NCBI GenBank assembly: GCA_022841625.1
Contig: JALHRD010000005.1
Span: 1 to 64,000 of the forward strand
Origin: Xanthobacteraceae bacterium
GTDB lineage: Bacteria > Pseudomonadota > Alphaproteobacteria > Rhizobiales > Xanthobacteraceae
Reading direction: 5' to 3'
Length of the DNA: 64,000 nucleotides
Shown: positions 55,144-63,728 of the stretch, piece by piece
Numbering within the stretch: position 1 is the stretch's first letter
How the letters are laid out: every line of letters starts with the position of its first letter
The notes under the pieces: model-generated
Seen by the model: the letters and a program-made list of their open reading frames with translations, nothing else
Told to the model about the DNA's origin: nothing
The model's database searches: none
Translations under genes and position numbers: made by a program

Positions 55144-55835
55144 GGCTTCACCACCTCAAACGCCTGGCTGGCGAGCTTGCGCTTAGCGCCATCCCACAGC
55201 TCGAAGGTCCAGATGCCCGGCACCATTTCCCAATCATATTCGAAGACGTAACCGCGATAATTGATAGCGCCCACGGTCGCGAACAGCATGTTGTCGCCGC
55301 GCGTCTTCACCGCGCCGGTGTCGGGGTTTTTCAAGCCGGGCGCCGGATATTGGGTGACTGAAATCAACCGAACGGAAGCGCCCTTCGGCTGGCCCACAGG
55401 CCGGTAACGCATTCCGAAATGGACGCCGATCTTGGCCGGGATGCGCGTCGTCAACGCCACCAATTCGGTGTCGCTCAGGATGTTGCGTTTGCCGGTTGCG
55501 GTGCCGGGCGCGCGCTCAATTGCGTCGGTTTCCGCGCGATAAATTCCGGCCTCGACGATCTCGATGCGATCGATCTTGCCGGTTTGCGCCGATGCCTCGC
55601 TAAGCAACGCAACAAGCAAAAGGCCTGCAAACGCTAGAGCGTTTTGCGATAATATTGATCTGTTTCCTTCCGTCGTCATGGCCGGGCATAGCCCGTCGAA
55701 GACGGGCGTAAACGCCCTGATGTCCCGGCCATCCACGTCTTCATTGCGGCACGAAAAACGTGGATGCCCGGCACGAGGCCGGGCATGACGGAGGAAAGAC
55801 CGATTCAACCTTATCGCAAAACGCTCTAGGTGCAT
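55140..55835 (-). CDS. DUF3859 protein interrupted in frame by a MITE
   Basis: The mature part (from TGKIDRIEIVEAGIYR) matches DUF3859, an exported family of unknown role. The 231-codon frame begins ATG-CAC-CTA, then runs through 190 bp of MITE plus TA, then resumes CTA-GCG-TTT. Removing 192 bp gives MHLAFAGLLLVALLSEASA, an ordinary signal peptide. The insertion thus adds exactly 64 codons and keeps the frame open. Translation might instead start at the ATG at 55679 inside the MITE (MTTEGNRSILSQNALAFAG), which would restore a leader. It is coupled to mtnP downstream. Confidence 0.78.
   Translation of the reverse strand: MHLERFAIRLNRSFLRHARPRAGHPRFSCRNEDVDGRDIRAFTPVFDGLCPAMTTEGNRSILSQNALAFAGLLLVALLSEASAQTGKIDRIEIVEAGIYRAETDAIERAPGTATGKRNILSDTELVALTTRIPAKIGVHFGMRYRPVGQPKGASVRLISVTQYPAPGLKNPDTGAVKTRGDNMLFATVGAINYRGYVFEYDWEMVPGIWTFELWDGAKRKLASQAFEVVKP
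55637..55826. mobile_element. MITE-like element, copy 2
   Basis: This 190-bp element has GAGCGTTTTGCGATAA termini in inverted orientation and TA on both flanks, consistent with a TA target duplication. It is strongly similar to the 186-bp copy at 9400-9585. It carries the same internal GC-rich hairpin module. It is inserted inside the signal-peptide codons of the DUF3859 gene. Confidence 0.82.
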
Positions 55836-55869
55836 GGGACGACTTCGGTTTCGCCGCAGGCGCCCAGAA

Positions 55870-57936
55870 TCAACCGTGTGCGCCGAGCGACTTCCAGACT
55901 TTCTTCTTCGTGAAGTAGAGCAGCCCCGCGAACACCACAAGGAAGAGCATCACCTGCAGCCCGATGCGCTTGCGCGCCTCAAGATGCGGCTCCGCGGTCC
56001 ACATCAGGAACGCGGTAAGGTCGCGGGCCATCTGGTTGACCGTAGCCGGGGTGTCGTCGTCATAGACCGGCTTGCCGTTGGTGGTGATCCGGCCCTCGGT
56101 CAGCGGCGGCGACATCGCCAGGAAATGACCCGGGAAATATTTATTATAGAAGGTGCCGGGCGGCGCGGTCACGCCCGCCGGCGCGTCGCTGTAGCCGGTG
56201 AGCAGCGCCACCAAATAGTCGGCGCCGTGCTCCTGATACTGCGTGAACAGGTCGACGACGAACCACGGGAAACCGCGCTCATAGCCGCGCGCCTTCACAA
56301 TCAGCGATAGGTCGGGCGGCACGCCGTTGAAGCGCGCCCGCGCCTGATTTTCGTTCTTGTAGGGCGCCGGGAACCGATCGGACAGCCGACCGGGCCGATC
56401 CTTGACCTCGCCCTGATCGTCCGGCTCCGCTGCAACCTGATATTCGGCGGCGACCGCGGCCGCTTGCGCCCGGGTGAATTCCGGGCCGCCCGGCTCGGCG
56501 AGATTGCGGAACGAAACCTGCGACAGGCCGTGACAGGTCTGGCAGACCTCGCGATAGACTCTAAAGCCGCGCTGAATCTGTCCGCGATCGAACTTGCCGA
56601 ACGGGCCGGCGAACGACCACTTCTGCTTTGGCGGCGTGTCGGCTTCCGCCGCCACGCTGGGCGAGGAGAACCCGATCAGGCCCGCCAGCATAATGGCGAC
56701 GACCGCGGCGGCGCTCGCGCGCTTGAGCACGGCTTCGGTGATCGAGCCCGGCACCGGCAGCGTCTTCTCGTAGCGGCCGAGCAGCGGCAAAACCACCAGG
56801 AAATGCGCGAAGTAATAGATCGTCAGGATCCGCGCCGCGAAGACATAGACGCCTTCCGCCGGCTTCGACCCAAGCCAGCCGAGCCCGACGCAGGTTGCGA
56901 CGAACAGCCAGAAGAAGAACCGGTACCGCGGCCGATAGCGCGCCGAGCGCACTTTCGAACGGTCGAGCCAGGGCAGGAAGGCAAGGATCACAACCGAAGC
57001 GCCGAGCAGCGCAACCCCGCCGAGCTTGTCCGGCACCGCCCGCAGGATCGCGTAGAACGGCAGGTAATACCATTCCGGCACAATATGGGTCGGGGTCACC
57101 GCCGGGTTGGCGGGAATATAATTGTCGGGATGGCCGAGATAATTCGGCGCATAGAACACGAAATAGGCGAACAGGACCAAGAAAACCGCAAGGAAGAACC
57201 CGTCCTTGATGGTGGCATAGGGTGTGAAGGTGGCGGTGTCGCTGGCCTGCCGCGGCTCTATCCCATCCGGGTTGTTTTGCCCGACAACGTGCAGCGCCCA
57301 GACGTGCAGCACCACCACACCCACGATCACGAACGGCAGCAGGTAGTGCAGCGAATAGAAGCGATTGAGCGTCGGATTGCCAATCGAATAGCCGCCCCAC
57401 AGCCAGGTGACGATCGGCTCACCGACAATCGGCAGCGCCGAGAACAGATTGGTGATGACGGTCGCGGCCCAGAAGCTCATCTGCCCCCAGGGCAGCACGT
57501 AACCCATGAAGCCGGTCACGATCATGAGCAGCAGCAAGATCACGCCGAGGATCCACAACACCTCGCGCGGCTCCTTATAGGAGCCGTAATACATGCCGCG
57601 GAGCATATGGATGTAGCCCGCCAGGAAGAACATCGACGCGCCATTGGCGTGAATGTAGCGCAGCATCCAGCCGTAATTCACATCCCGCATGATGTGCTCG
57701 ACCGAATTGAAGGCATGGTCGACATGCGGCGTGTAGTGCATCGCCAGCACAATGCCGGTGACGATCTGCGTCGCCAGCAGGAATGTCAGAATGCCGCCGA
57801 AGGTCCACCAATAATTAAGGTTGCGCGGCGTCGGATAGACCACAAAGGACGAATAGATCAGCCCTGCGATCGGCAGCCGGGCTTCCATCCATTTCATGAA
57901 TGCGTTTTGCGGCTGGTAGGTCGGATGTCCGCTCAT
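55870..57936 (-). CDS. fbcH: Fused cytochrome b/cytochrome c1 of the bc1 complex
   Basis: The 688-residue precursor carries cytochrome b (eight or more helices; [34 protein letters not shown]) followed by cytochrome c1 ([14 protein letters not shown] haem site, C-terminal anchor [16 protein letters not shown]). In Bradyrhizobium the fbcH product is cleaved to give both subunits. The hydrophobic stretch before [11 protein letters not shown] would be the c1 signal and cleavage region. With the Rieske protein it transfers electrons from quinol to cytochrome c. It lies 40 bp behind the Rieske gene. Confidence 0.96.
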   Translation of the reverse strand: MSGHPTYQPQNAFMKWMEARLPIAGLIYSSFVVYPTPRNLNYWWTFGGILTFLLATQIVTGIVLAMHYTPHVDHAFNSVEHIMRDVNYGWMLRYIHANGASMFFLAGYIHMLRGMYYGSYKEPREVLWILGVILLLLMIVTGFMGYVLPWGQMSFWAATVITNLFSALPIVGEPIVTWLWGGYSIGNPTLNRFYSLHYLLPFVIVGVVVLHVWALHVVGQNNPDGIEPRQASDTATFTPYATIKDGFFLAVFLVLFAYFVFYAPNYLGHPDNYIPANPAVTPTHIVPEWYYLPFYAILRAVPDKLGGVALLGASVVILAFLPWLDRSKVRSARYRPRYRFFFWLFVATCVGLGWLGSKPAEGVYVFAARILTIYYFAHFLVVLPLLGRYEKTLPVPGSITEAVLKRASAAAVVAIMLAGLIGFSSPSVAAEADTPPKQKWSFAGPFGKFDRGQIQRGFRVYREVCQTCHGLSQVSFRNLAEPGGPEFTRAQAAAVAAEYQVAAEPDDQGEVKDRPGRLSDRFPAPYKNENQARARFNGVPPDLSLIVKARGYERGFPWFVVDLFTQYQEHGADYLVALLTGYSDAPAGVTAPPGTFYNKYFPGHFLAMSPPLTEGRITTNGKPVYDDDTPATVNQMARDLTAFLMWTAEPHLEARKRIGLQVMLFLVVFAGLLYFTKKKVWKSLGAHG

Positions 57937-57976
57937 GATCTAACCTTGCAGAATTATGCCAATGTCGCGCCGGCGA

Positions 57977-58504
57977 TCAGCCGATCCGGATTCGGGTATC
58001 GGAAACAAACTCATAGGGAGGCAGCGGCAGGTTGGTCGGCGCCGGACCACTGCGGATACGGCCGGAAGTGTCGTAGACCGAACCGTGGCAGGGGCAGAAA
58101 TAGCCGTTATAGGCGCCCTGGTGCGCCAGCGGGATACAGCCGAGATGAGTGCAGATGCCAATCAACACCTGCCACTGCTCCCGCTTTGGCTTGACTCGCG
58201 CCGAATCCGGCTGCGGATCGGGCAAGCGCGCCACATCGACGCTCTGTGCGTCTTCGATCTGCTTTTTGGTGCGGTGATTGATAAAGATCGGCTTGCCGCG
58301 CCAGAACACCTTGATGACCTGGCCTTCCTGGATCGGCCCGAGATCGACCTCGATCGGGGCGCCGGCCGCGATGGTGGAGGCGTCCGGGTTCATTTGCGCG
58401 ACCAGCGGCACCAGCGCCGCGGCTGCACCGATCGCGCCTACGGCGCCGGTCGCTATATAGAGAAAGTCGCGGCGCGTGTGCTCGGCCGAAGTCGTCGTTG
58501 CCAC
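57977..58504 (-). CDS. petA: Rieske iron-sulfur protein of the bc1 complex
   Basis: The 175-residue protein has a twin-arginine leader (HTRRDFLYIATGAVGAIG) and a single helix. The Rieske ligands are in CTHLGCIPL and CPCHGS. A GTG start preceded by AGAGG gives the normal family N-terminus; the ATG 17 codons earlier would lack a ribosome site. It is the first gene of the two-gene bc1 operon (FbcFH arrangement). In Bradyrhizobium the gene is also called fbcF. Confidence 0.94.
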   Translation of the reverse strand: MATTTSAEHTRRDFLYIATGAVGAIGAAAALVPLVAQMNPDASTIAAGAPIEVDLGPIQEGQVIKVFWRGKPIFINHRTKKQIEDAQSVDVARLPDPQPDSARVKPKREQWQVLIGICTHLGCIPLAHQGAYNGYFCPCHGSVYDTSGRIRSGPAPTNLPLPPYEFVSDTRIRIG

Positions 58505-58679
58505 GGTTGAATCCTCTCCCAAATGCGAGGGCGTCCAGCCCGCGCGGGGGACCATCGGAATGTACGCTTCCGGAGGCGGCGGGCAGACCGGCTGCTCCCA
58601 ATCCCGGGCAAGGACGGGTCGGTGCGAACCGGTGGCGTGTTATTGGCACCCTTAACCGGATAGCGCAAGTCCGCCGGGC

Positions 58680-58756
58680 ACTTGTGCCCGGTTTCCGAAG
58701 TTCGTGAACCATCGCAGCAACCACTTGCACGAACTTCGGAAACCAAGGACACAAGT
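58680..58756. repeat. Stem-loop repeat, TTCCGAAGTTC arms (copy 2)
   Basis: This is the second copy of the hairpin at 21625. The outer arms are ACTTGTG and CACAAGT and the inner arms surround TTTCCGAAGTTCGTG. The loop contains CGCAGCAACCACT. It lies in the 434-bp gap between the Rieske gene and trmL. Confidence 0.72.
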
Positions 58757-58769
58757 AACTCTATGATTC

Positions 58770-58845
58770 TAGTGCCGCTTTTTGATTTGAAGTTCCTAAC
58801 CGAATTTGCAGCAAGCACGGTAGGAACTTCAAATCGGCGGCACGA
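58770..58845. repeat. Stem-loop repeat, GATTTGAAGTTC arms (copy 2)
   Basis: This is the second copy of the 76-bp hairpin at 21730, starting TAGTGCCGC and containing GCAGCAAGCACG in the loop. The order with the preceding hairpin is the same as in the other locus, so the pair may move or be copied as a unit. Confidence 0.72.
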
Positions 58846-58938
58846 GCTTGGGGAGCCGCTCACAGCTACCTTTTGGACGATCGCGGGACCCGCGACATAT
58901 CGCCTGCTAAGAACCCGGAAATTCGCTATTTTGTCGCC

Positions 58939-59391
58939 ATGCGGATCGCACTTTTCGAACCCGATATCCCCCAGAATGCCGGAACGATTCTCCGCCTCGC
59001 CGCCTGCCTTGGGGCCGAGGCCCATATCATCGAGCCGGCCGGTTTTCCGGTCACCGACCGCGCCTTCCGGCGCGCCGGAATGGATTACCTCGACCAGGTG
59101 TCGATCCAACGGCATGCCAGCTGGGACGATTTCGAAACCTGGCGGCGACGGGACGGCGGCCGACTGGTTCTGTTCACCACGCGCGGCAGCGACTCCTATC
59201 TCAACCACGCCTTCCGTGGCGATGACGTGCTGCTGTTTGGCCGCGAGTCGGCGGGCGTGCCGGACGCCGTGCATGCGGCGGCCGACGCGCGGCTTGTCAT
59301 CCCGATCCGGCCCGGCCTGCGCTCACTCAATGTCGCGATGGCCTGCGCCATGGCCTTGGGCGAAGCGATGCGGCAGACGCGGGTGGCGTGA
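58939..59391 (+). CDS. trmL: tRNA (cytidine/uridine-34-2'-O)-methyltransferase
   Basis: The 150-residue SpoU/SPOUT methyltransferase modifies the wobble base of tRNA-Leu. ALFEPDIPQNAGTILRLAACLGAEAHIIEP at the start, and LLFGRESAGVPD and LRSLNVAMACAMALGEAMRQT at the end, form the knotted SAM site. The ATG giving MRIALFEP is the family start; the frame extends upstream without a ribosome site. Monocistronic. Confidence 0.93.
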   Translation: MRIALFEPDIPQNAGTILRLAACLGAEAHIIEPAGFPVTDRAFRRAGMDYLDQVSIQRHASWDDFETWRRRDGGRLVLFTTRGSDSYLNHAFRGDDVLLFGRESAGVPDAVHAAADARLVIPIRPGLRSLNVAMACAMALGEAMRQTRVA

Positions 59392-59440
59392 CGGACGGGC
59401 GGTCGCGCACGTTCCATTCAAATGAAGCCAAAATGTCTCG

Positions 59441-59471
59441 CCGCTCGTCCCCGGCGAAAGCGGGGACACAG
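59441..59471. repeat. Minimal fragment of the REP-like repeat
   Basis: This carries the left arm only of the repeat seen at 47163 and 54125: CCGCTCGTCCCCGGCG followed by AAGCGGGGACACAG. It forms a short GC-rich hairpin. Confidence 0.55.
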
Positions 59472-59540
59472 CCCGTCTGGCTTACCACGCCACCATCCAC
59501 GGAGTGTTCCACGTTGAACGCCCGCGCGGATGACGCGATC

Positions 59541-59756
59541 ATGCACTGCGCCAGAGTCGCATGGCGGGTGGGTGAGACGGTGACGATCCGCTACCAGCCT
59601 GACGCGCCCGAGGCCGCCGCGATCAATGCGTTCTATTCGCTCTGGCGATTGCCTTTGACTTTCGCCGTCATCGGCGCATTTGTTGTGCTGCTCGCCGGGT
59701 TGGTCGCTCTGATATTGACGCTGCTGCGCAGGCTTTCGGCGCGGTCTCAGAGCTAG
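59541..59756 (+). pseudogene. Possible DUF3592 C-terminal remnant
   Basis: The 71 residues from MHCARVAWRVGETVTIRYQP contain VGETVTIRYQPDAPEAAAIN and one hydrophobic helix (LTFAVIGAFVVLLAGLVALILTLL). This resembles the C-terminal end of DUF3592 membrane proteins, which normally have another 80 or so residues and an N-terminal helix. The upstream part has been replaced by a short repeat. It is either a truncated remnant or an unrelated small membrane protein. Confidence 0.4.
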
Positions 59757-59823
59757 CAAGGAGCACAGTGCATTACGCCAATCATGGCTCGCTGCACTCA
59801 CCAAACGTGTCAAACTTCCGGCG

Positions 59824-60126
59824 CTACGCCGCTTCGTGTGTATCCACGGTCACGGACAGGCGAAGGCCCATCGCTTTGAGCACGCTCAGCAAGGTCGTGA
59901 GGCGGGGGTTGCCTTCCGTGCTCAGTGATTTATAGAGCGCTTCGCGGGCAAGACCCGTGCGTTCGGCGATCATCGCCATGCCCTTGGAGCGAGCGATGTC
60001 GCCCAGCGTGGCGGCGATGATTTGGGCGTCGCCATCTTCCAGCGCAGCGTCAAGGAATGCAGCGACGGCTTCGGGGGAGTCGATATACGCGGCACTGTCA
60101 TAGGCGCGGGTCGTGACTTTGCTCAT
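59824..60126 (-). CDS. HigA-type addiction module antidote
   Basis: The 100-residue protein is of the putative addiction-module antidote (HigA1) type. It has an N-terminal partner-binding part ([21 protein letters not shown]) and an HTH ([31 protein letters not shown]). It should bind the toxin and the operator in front of the toxin gene. Its ATG overlaps the toxin stop (ATGA), with the toxin upstream as is usual for higBA. It is intact. Confidence 0.87.
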   Translation of the reverse strand: MSKVTTRAYDSAAYIDSPEAVAAFLDAALEDGDAQIIAATLGDIARSKGMAMIAERTGLAREALYKSLSTEGNPRLTTLLSVLKAMGLRLSVTVDTHEAA

Positions 60127-60428
60127 CGGTTGTCAGCCTTCCAGTCTTGCCAAAGCGCTTGCGCCTTTTCGATGTCGCGGGCTTGGGTGGATTTGTCGCC
60201 GCCCGCCAAAAGAACAATGAATTCATCGCCGCGCGTTGCATAATAGACGCGATATCCGGGGCCGGTATCGATCCGCAGTTCGCTCACGCCCTAACCGACG
60301 GGGCGCACGTCACCCGGGTTCCCGCCGGCAAGGCGTCTGATGCGCATGTCGATGCGCGCGCGAGCCTGCGGGCCGCGCAGCCCCACAATCCACGCGTCGA
60401 AGGGTTCCGTGCGAAGAAGCCGCGCCAC
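60123..60428 (-). pseudogene. HigB-type toxin with internal stop
   Basis: Read from a GTG at 60426-60428, the frame gives a family-type toxin: LLRTEPFDAWIVGLRGPQA, RIRRLAGGNPGDVRPVG, then TAG at 60291-60293, then [21 protein letters not shown] and [18 protein letters not shown]. Relatives have Glu or Asp codons between VG and GVSELR, so a GAG to TAG change is the simplest explanation. The rest of the frame is open to the overlap with the antidote. The toxin should be truncated after about 45 residues. Confidence 0.8.
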
Positions 60429-60445
60429 AATTTAATTTGTAATAT

Positions 60446-60475
60446 ATAGATTACACATAGATTACGAATTGTCAA
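60446..60475 (-). promoter_or_regulatory. Promoter and operator of the higBA-type module
   Basis: On the minus strand, TTGACA (60470-60475) is followed after 16 bases by TAATCT (60448-60453), a good housekeeping-type promoter. Overlapping it are two direct repeats of GTAATCTAT (60457-60465 and 60446-60454), spaced 11 bp apart, one helical turn. This is a plausible operator for the antidote. Confidence 0.6.
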
Positions 60476-60875
60476 GGGCCAGTTCAGCCCGTTTTGGCCT
60501 GCACCCGGTTTCATTGACAGCCGCCTAAGCGCGCTCGCACCGCGGTACGTTTTATGTGCATAGCGCGCGACCTGCGCGTTAGCCGCGCGGCATCAGCATT
60601 TCTCCTGCGTTGGTGGCGCGCGCTACGCGAAGTTATGCACCGCGATGGGGTCCGCACGTCCACAACGCGCGCGACCGTCTCATCGACCCGCCGCATTGCC
60701 GTGCAAAGGTCGTCGCGCACGGTCCGCTTCGGGCGGCGCTCCGCGTGATCATGTTTACCGCCGTCATTGCGGGCCGCGCTTCGCGCAGACCCATTGGCGG
60801 CGACCCGGAATGAGCGTGCTCGATGCCGACGCAGTCAATGTGTGAAATAGCTGTAAGAGTGTAAGAGTTATGAAC

Positions 60876-60970
60876 CAACTATCTGGAAAAGAAAACGAAT
60901 TCCGGTTTTTCGCCGTCTTACAGCACGCTGTTTGCCGCTGTAAGACTGTAAGATTGCGCAAGATCGCGGC
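60876..60970. repeat. Diverged direct repeat, copy A
   Basis: This copy contains TGGAAAAG, GAATTCCGG, TCTTACAGCA and GCGCAAGATCGCGGC in this order. The same ordered blocks recur at 61042-61124. The intervals differ slightly. Confidence 0.6.
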
Positions 60971-61041
60971 AAGATCGCGCGGCGAAGTCGATGCGGTCAA
61001 TGCGATGCATCAAAAACCTCATGTCAGTAAGATCGACGAGC

Positions 61042-61124
61042 CAAGCATTTGGAAGAGCAAATGAATTGTGGTTTTCTCGATCTTACAGCAGGCAGTAAGA
61101 TCGCCGCCGGCGCAAGATCGCGGC
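61042..61124. repeat. Diverged direct repeat, copy B
   Basis: This copy contains TTGGAAGAG, GAATTGTGG, TCTTACAGCA and GCGCAAGATCGCGGC in the order seen in copy A. About 10 bp are missing in the middle relative to copy A. Confidence 0.6.
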
Positions 61125-61227
61125 GCAGCCATGCGGCATCCGCCGGGACTCCGGCCGCGGCATGTTGTTACATTGCAAACACAAAAAGCGCGGGACGCAG
61201 CCGCGCAAGACGCTAAGGGAGGATGCA

Positions 61228-61947
61228 ATGACCGATAAAAATTCGGGCTTGGGCCGCCGCCAATTTCTCGGTGGCGCGGGCGTTGCCGGGGTCGCCGCCG
61301 CCGCCACGCTTGCACCGGTCGCGCCGGCCAATGCGCAGGCGCCGGCCGCTGCCCCATCGCCGCCGCCCGCCGGCTACACTTTTTTTCAGCCGCAGGAAGC
61401 GCTGTTCATCGAGGCGGCGGTCGACCACATGGTGCCCAAGGATGAACTGACGCCGAGCGGCACCGATATCGGCATTGCCACTTATATCGACCGCGCGCTG
61501 TCGGGCGGCTGGGGCAAAGGCGACCGGCTTTATCTGCGAGGACCGTGGCCGCGCGGCACCGCCAATCAAGGCTATCAGCTCCCGCTGACGCCGGCCGCGC
61601 TCTATCGCGCCGCGATCGGCGGCGCCAATGAGCATTGCCGCAAAACATTCGGCCAGACCTTCGACCGTTGCAGCGCCGCGCAGAAGGAAACGTTCCTGCA
61701 AGAATTATCGGGCGGCAAGATCACGCTCGCGGGCGGGCTGCCGGGCCGCGCGTTCTTCGGCATGCTCTACCAGAACGTCATGGAAGGCATGTTCGCCGAC
61801 CCGATCTATGGCGGCAACCGCGACAAGATTGCCTGGAAGATGATCGGCTTCCCCGGCGTCGCGGCCAACAATGCCGAGAACATCAAAAAATACAACGACG
61901 GACGGCGCTTCGCCGCCAATCCCGTCGGCATCGCCGACATGTCCTGA
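61228..61947 (+). CDS. Gluconate 2-dehydrogenase subunit 3-like, Tat-exported
   Basis: This 239-residue small (gamma) subunit of a GMC-type membrane dehydrogenase has a twin-arginine signal (LGRRQFLGGAGVAGVAAAA). The family domain contains FQPQEALFIEAAVDHMVPKDE, GTANQGYQLPLTPAALYR and GGNRDKIAWKMIGFPG. It carries the catalytic flavoprotein across the membrane as a hitchhiker. GGGAGG precedes the ATG; a longer frame begins too early. The stop is 14 bp before the catalytic subunit. Confidence 0.92.
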   Translation: MTDKNSGLGRRQFLGGAGVAGVAAAATLAPVAPANAQAPAAAPSPPPAGYTFFQPQEALFIEAAVDHMVPKDELTPSGTDIGIATYIDRALSGGWGKGDRLYLRGPWPRGTANQGYQLPLTPAALYRAAIGGANEHCRKTFGQTFDRCSAAQKETFLQELSGGKITLAGGLPGRAFFGMLYQNVMEGMFADPIYGGNRDKIAWKMIGFPGVAANNAENIKKYNDGRRFAANPVGIADMS

Positions 61948-61961
61948 GGGAGGAACGCATC

Positions 61962-63728
61962 ATGGCAACCAAGCTTCCTCCCGTCGATATCGTTATCATT
62001 GGCATGGGTTGGACCGGCGGCATTCTCGCCAAGGAACTGGGGCCGACCGGACTGAAAATCGTAGTGCTCGAACGCGGCGCGCCGCGCTCGCCGCAGAACG
62101 ATTTCGCGGTGCCCTATATCCGCGACGAGCTGCGATTTGCGCAGCGCAACGACATGATGATGGACGTGTCGCAGGACACCTACACCATCCGCAACAATCC
62201 GTCCGAGACCGCATTGCCGATGCGGCGACTGGGCTCATTCCTGCCGGGCGAAGGCGTCGGCGGCGCGGGCGCGCATTGGAATGGCGTCACCTGGCGCTGG
62301 CCGGACCACGAGCTGCGCATCCGCTCCAAATATGAGGAGCGCTACGGCAAGAACTACATCCCCGCCGACATGCAATTGCAGGACTGGGGCGTCAGCGGGC
62401 CCGAGCTTGAGCCCTATTACGACCGGTTCGAATATGTCGCGGGGATTTCCGGCAAGGCCGGCAATCTCAAGGGCCAGATCCAGAAGGAGGGCAACCCATT
62501 CGAGGATCCGCGCGCGCGCGAATATCCGCTGCCGCCGCTCTTGCAAAACCATGCCGGACAGATTTTCTGGAAGGCGGCCAAGGACCTCGGCTATCACCCC
62601 TTCATCCGGCCGACCGCCAATGCGTCGCAGCCCTATACCAATCCCGACGGGATGAAGATCGGGCAATGCCAATATTGCGGCTTCTGCGAACGCTTCGGCT
62701 GCGAGGCCAATGCCAAGGGCAGCCCGAACATCACCGTGATACCCGTTGCATTGCGCAATCCCAATGTGGAGCTGCGCACCTATGCCTGGGTCACCAAGGT
62801 GCTGAAGGATTCGACCGGCAAGAAGGCGACCGGCGTGCTCTATGTGAACGTGCTGACCGGCGAGGAGATCGAACAGCCGGCGGACCTCGTCATCATCGCC
62901 GCCTATCAGCTTTCGAACGTGCACCTGATGCTCGTGTCGGGCATCGGCAAACCTTACGATCCGGCGACCCAGAGCGGCGTTGTCGGCAAGAACTATGCCT
63001 ATCAGGCCGGCGCCGGCGTGACGCTGTTCTTCGAGGACAAGAGTTTCAATCCATTCATCGCGACCGGCGGCTGGGGCACCTCGCTCGACGACTTCCACAC
63101 CAATTGGAACTTCGACCGCGCCGCCCATGGCGGGATCGGCGGCGCTTACATCACGGTCGGCGGATCAAACGGCCGCCCGATCGCCTATCGGCCGGTGCCG
63201 GGCGGCACGCCGCAATGGGGCTCGGAATGGAAGCGCGCGGTCGCCAAATGGTATCACAGCGCGGTGTCAATCAGCGCGTCGGCATCGGTGATGCCGAACC
63301 GCGTGAACTATCTCGATCTCGATCCAACCTACACCAACCGGTTCGGCCAGCCGCTGATGCGCATGACGTTCGACTTCCGGGAAAACGAGCACAAGCTGGT
63401 CAAGCATGCGGCGGGGATCATCGGCGGCATCGGCAAGGCGATGAAGCCGACCCGCATGGGAACGCCAACGCCACGATTGAGCTGGAGCGTCGTGCCCTAT
63501 CAGAGCACGCACAATACCGGCGGCGCTGTCATGGGCATCGATCCCAACACCAGTGCGCTCAACCAGCACTGTCAAAGCTGGGATCTATCCAATGTGTTCG
63601 TTACCGGCGCATCGGCATTCCCGCACAATTCGGGCTATAACCCAACCGGCCCGGTTGGCGCCCTCGCCTACCGGATGGCTGATGCGATCCGCGAAAAATA
63701 TCTGAAGCGCCCGGGCTTGCTGATCTGA
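61962..63728 (+). CDS. GMC oxidoreductase, dehydrogenase catalytic subunit
   Basis: The 588-residue flavoprotein has the FAD motif IVIIGMGWTGGILAKELG at the start. The C-terminal GMC blocks are STHNTGGAVMG and FPHNSGYNPTGPVGALAYRMAD, with the active-site His/Asn pair. A cysteine cluster (QCQYCGFCERFGCEAN) may hold an iron-sulfur cluster, as in bacterial FAD glucose dehydrogenases. It probably oxidises a sugar, sugar acid or polyol in the periplasm and passes electrons to the cytochrome. It has no signal of its own, in agreement with export with the small subunit. Confidence 0.92.
   Translation: MATKLPPVDIVIIGMGWTGGILAKELGPTGLKIVVLERGAPRSPQNDFAVPYIRDELRFAQRNDMMMDVSQDTYTIRNNPSETALPMRRLGSFLPGEGVGGAGAHWNGVTWRWPDHELRIRSKYEERYGKNYIPADMQLQDWGVSGPELEPYYDRFEYVAGISGKAGNLKGQIQKEGNPFEDPRAREYPLPPLLQNHAGQIFWKAAKDLGYHPFIRPTANASQPYTNPDGMKIGQCQYCGFCERFGCEANAKGSPNITVIPVALRNPNVELRTYAWVTKVLKDSTGKKATGVLYVNVLTGEEIEQPADLVIIAAYQLSNVHLMLVSGIGKPYDPATQSGVVGKNYAYQAGAGVTLFFEDKSFNPFIATGGWGTSLDDFHTNWNFDRAAHGGIGGAYITVGGSNGRPIAYRPVPGGTPQWGSEWKRAVAKWYHSAVSISASASVMPNRVNYLDLDPTYTNRFGQPLMRMTFDFRENEHKLVKHAAGIIGGIGKAMKPTRMGTPTPRLSWSVVPYQSTHNTGGAVMGIDPNTSALNQHCQSWDLSNVFVTGASAFPHNSGYNPTGPVGALAYRMADAIREKYLKRPGLLI

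Larger units (their letters stand above)
60476..61227. other. Gene-free, repeat-containing stretch
   Basis: No convincing gene lies in these 750 bp. The left half is GC-rich without recognised features. The right half holds two diverged copies of a sequence of about 90 bp (60876-60970 and 61042-61124) and many TAAGA/CTTACAG words. The end carries GGGAGG before the next gene. Confidence 0.6.

Noticed and set aside
55870-57936. Cytochrome b/c1 fusion as a novel gene fusion or assembly error
   Set aside because: The fused fbcH precursor is well known in Bradyrhizobium and relatives, so it is expected here.
56464-58194. 576-codon frame opposite the bc1 genes
   Set aside because: It is antisense to fbcH and the Rieske gene, His/Arg/Glu-rich and without any recognisable domain; GC-rich codon usage produces such frames.
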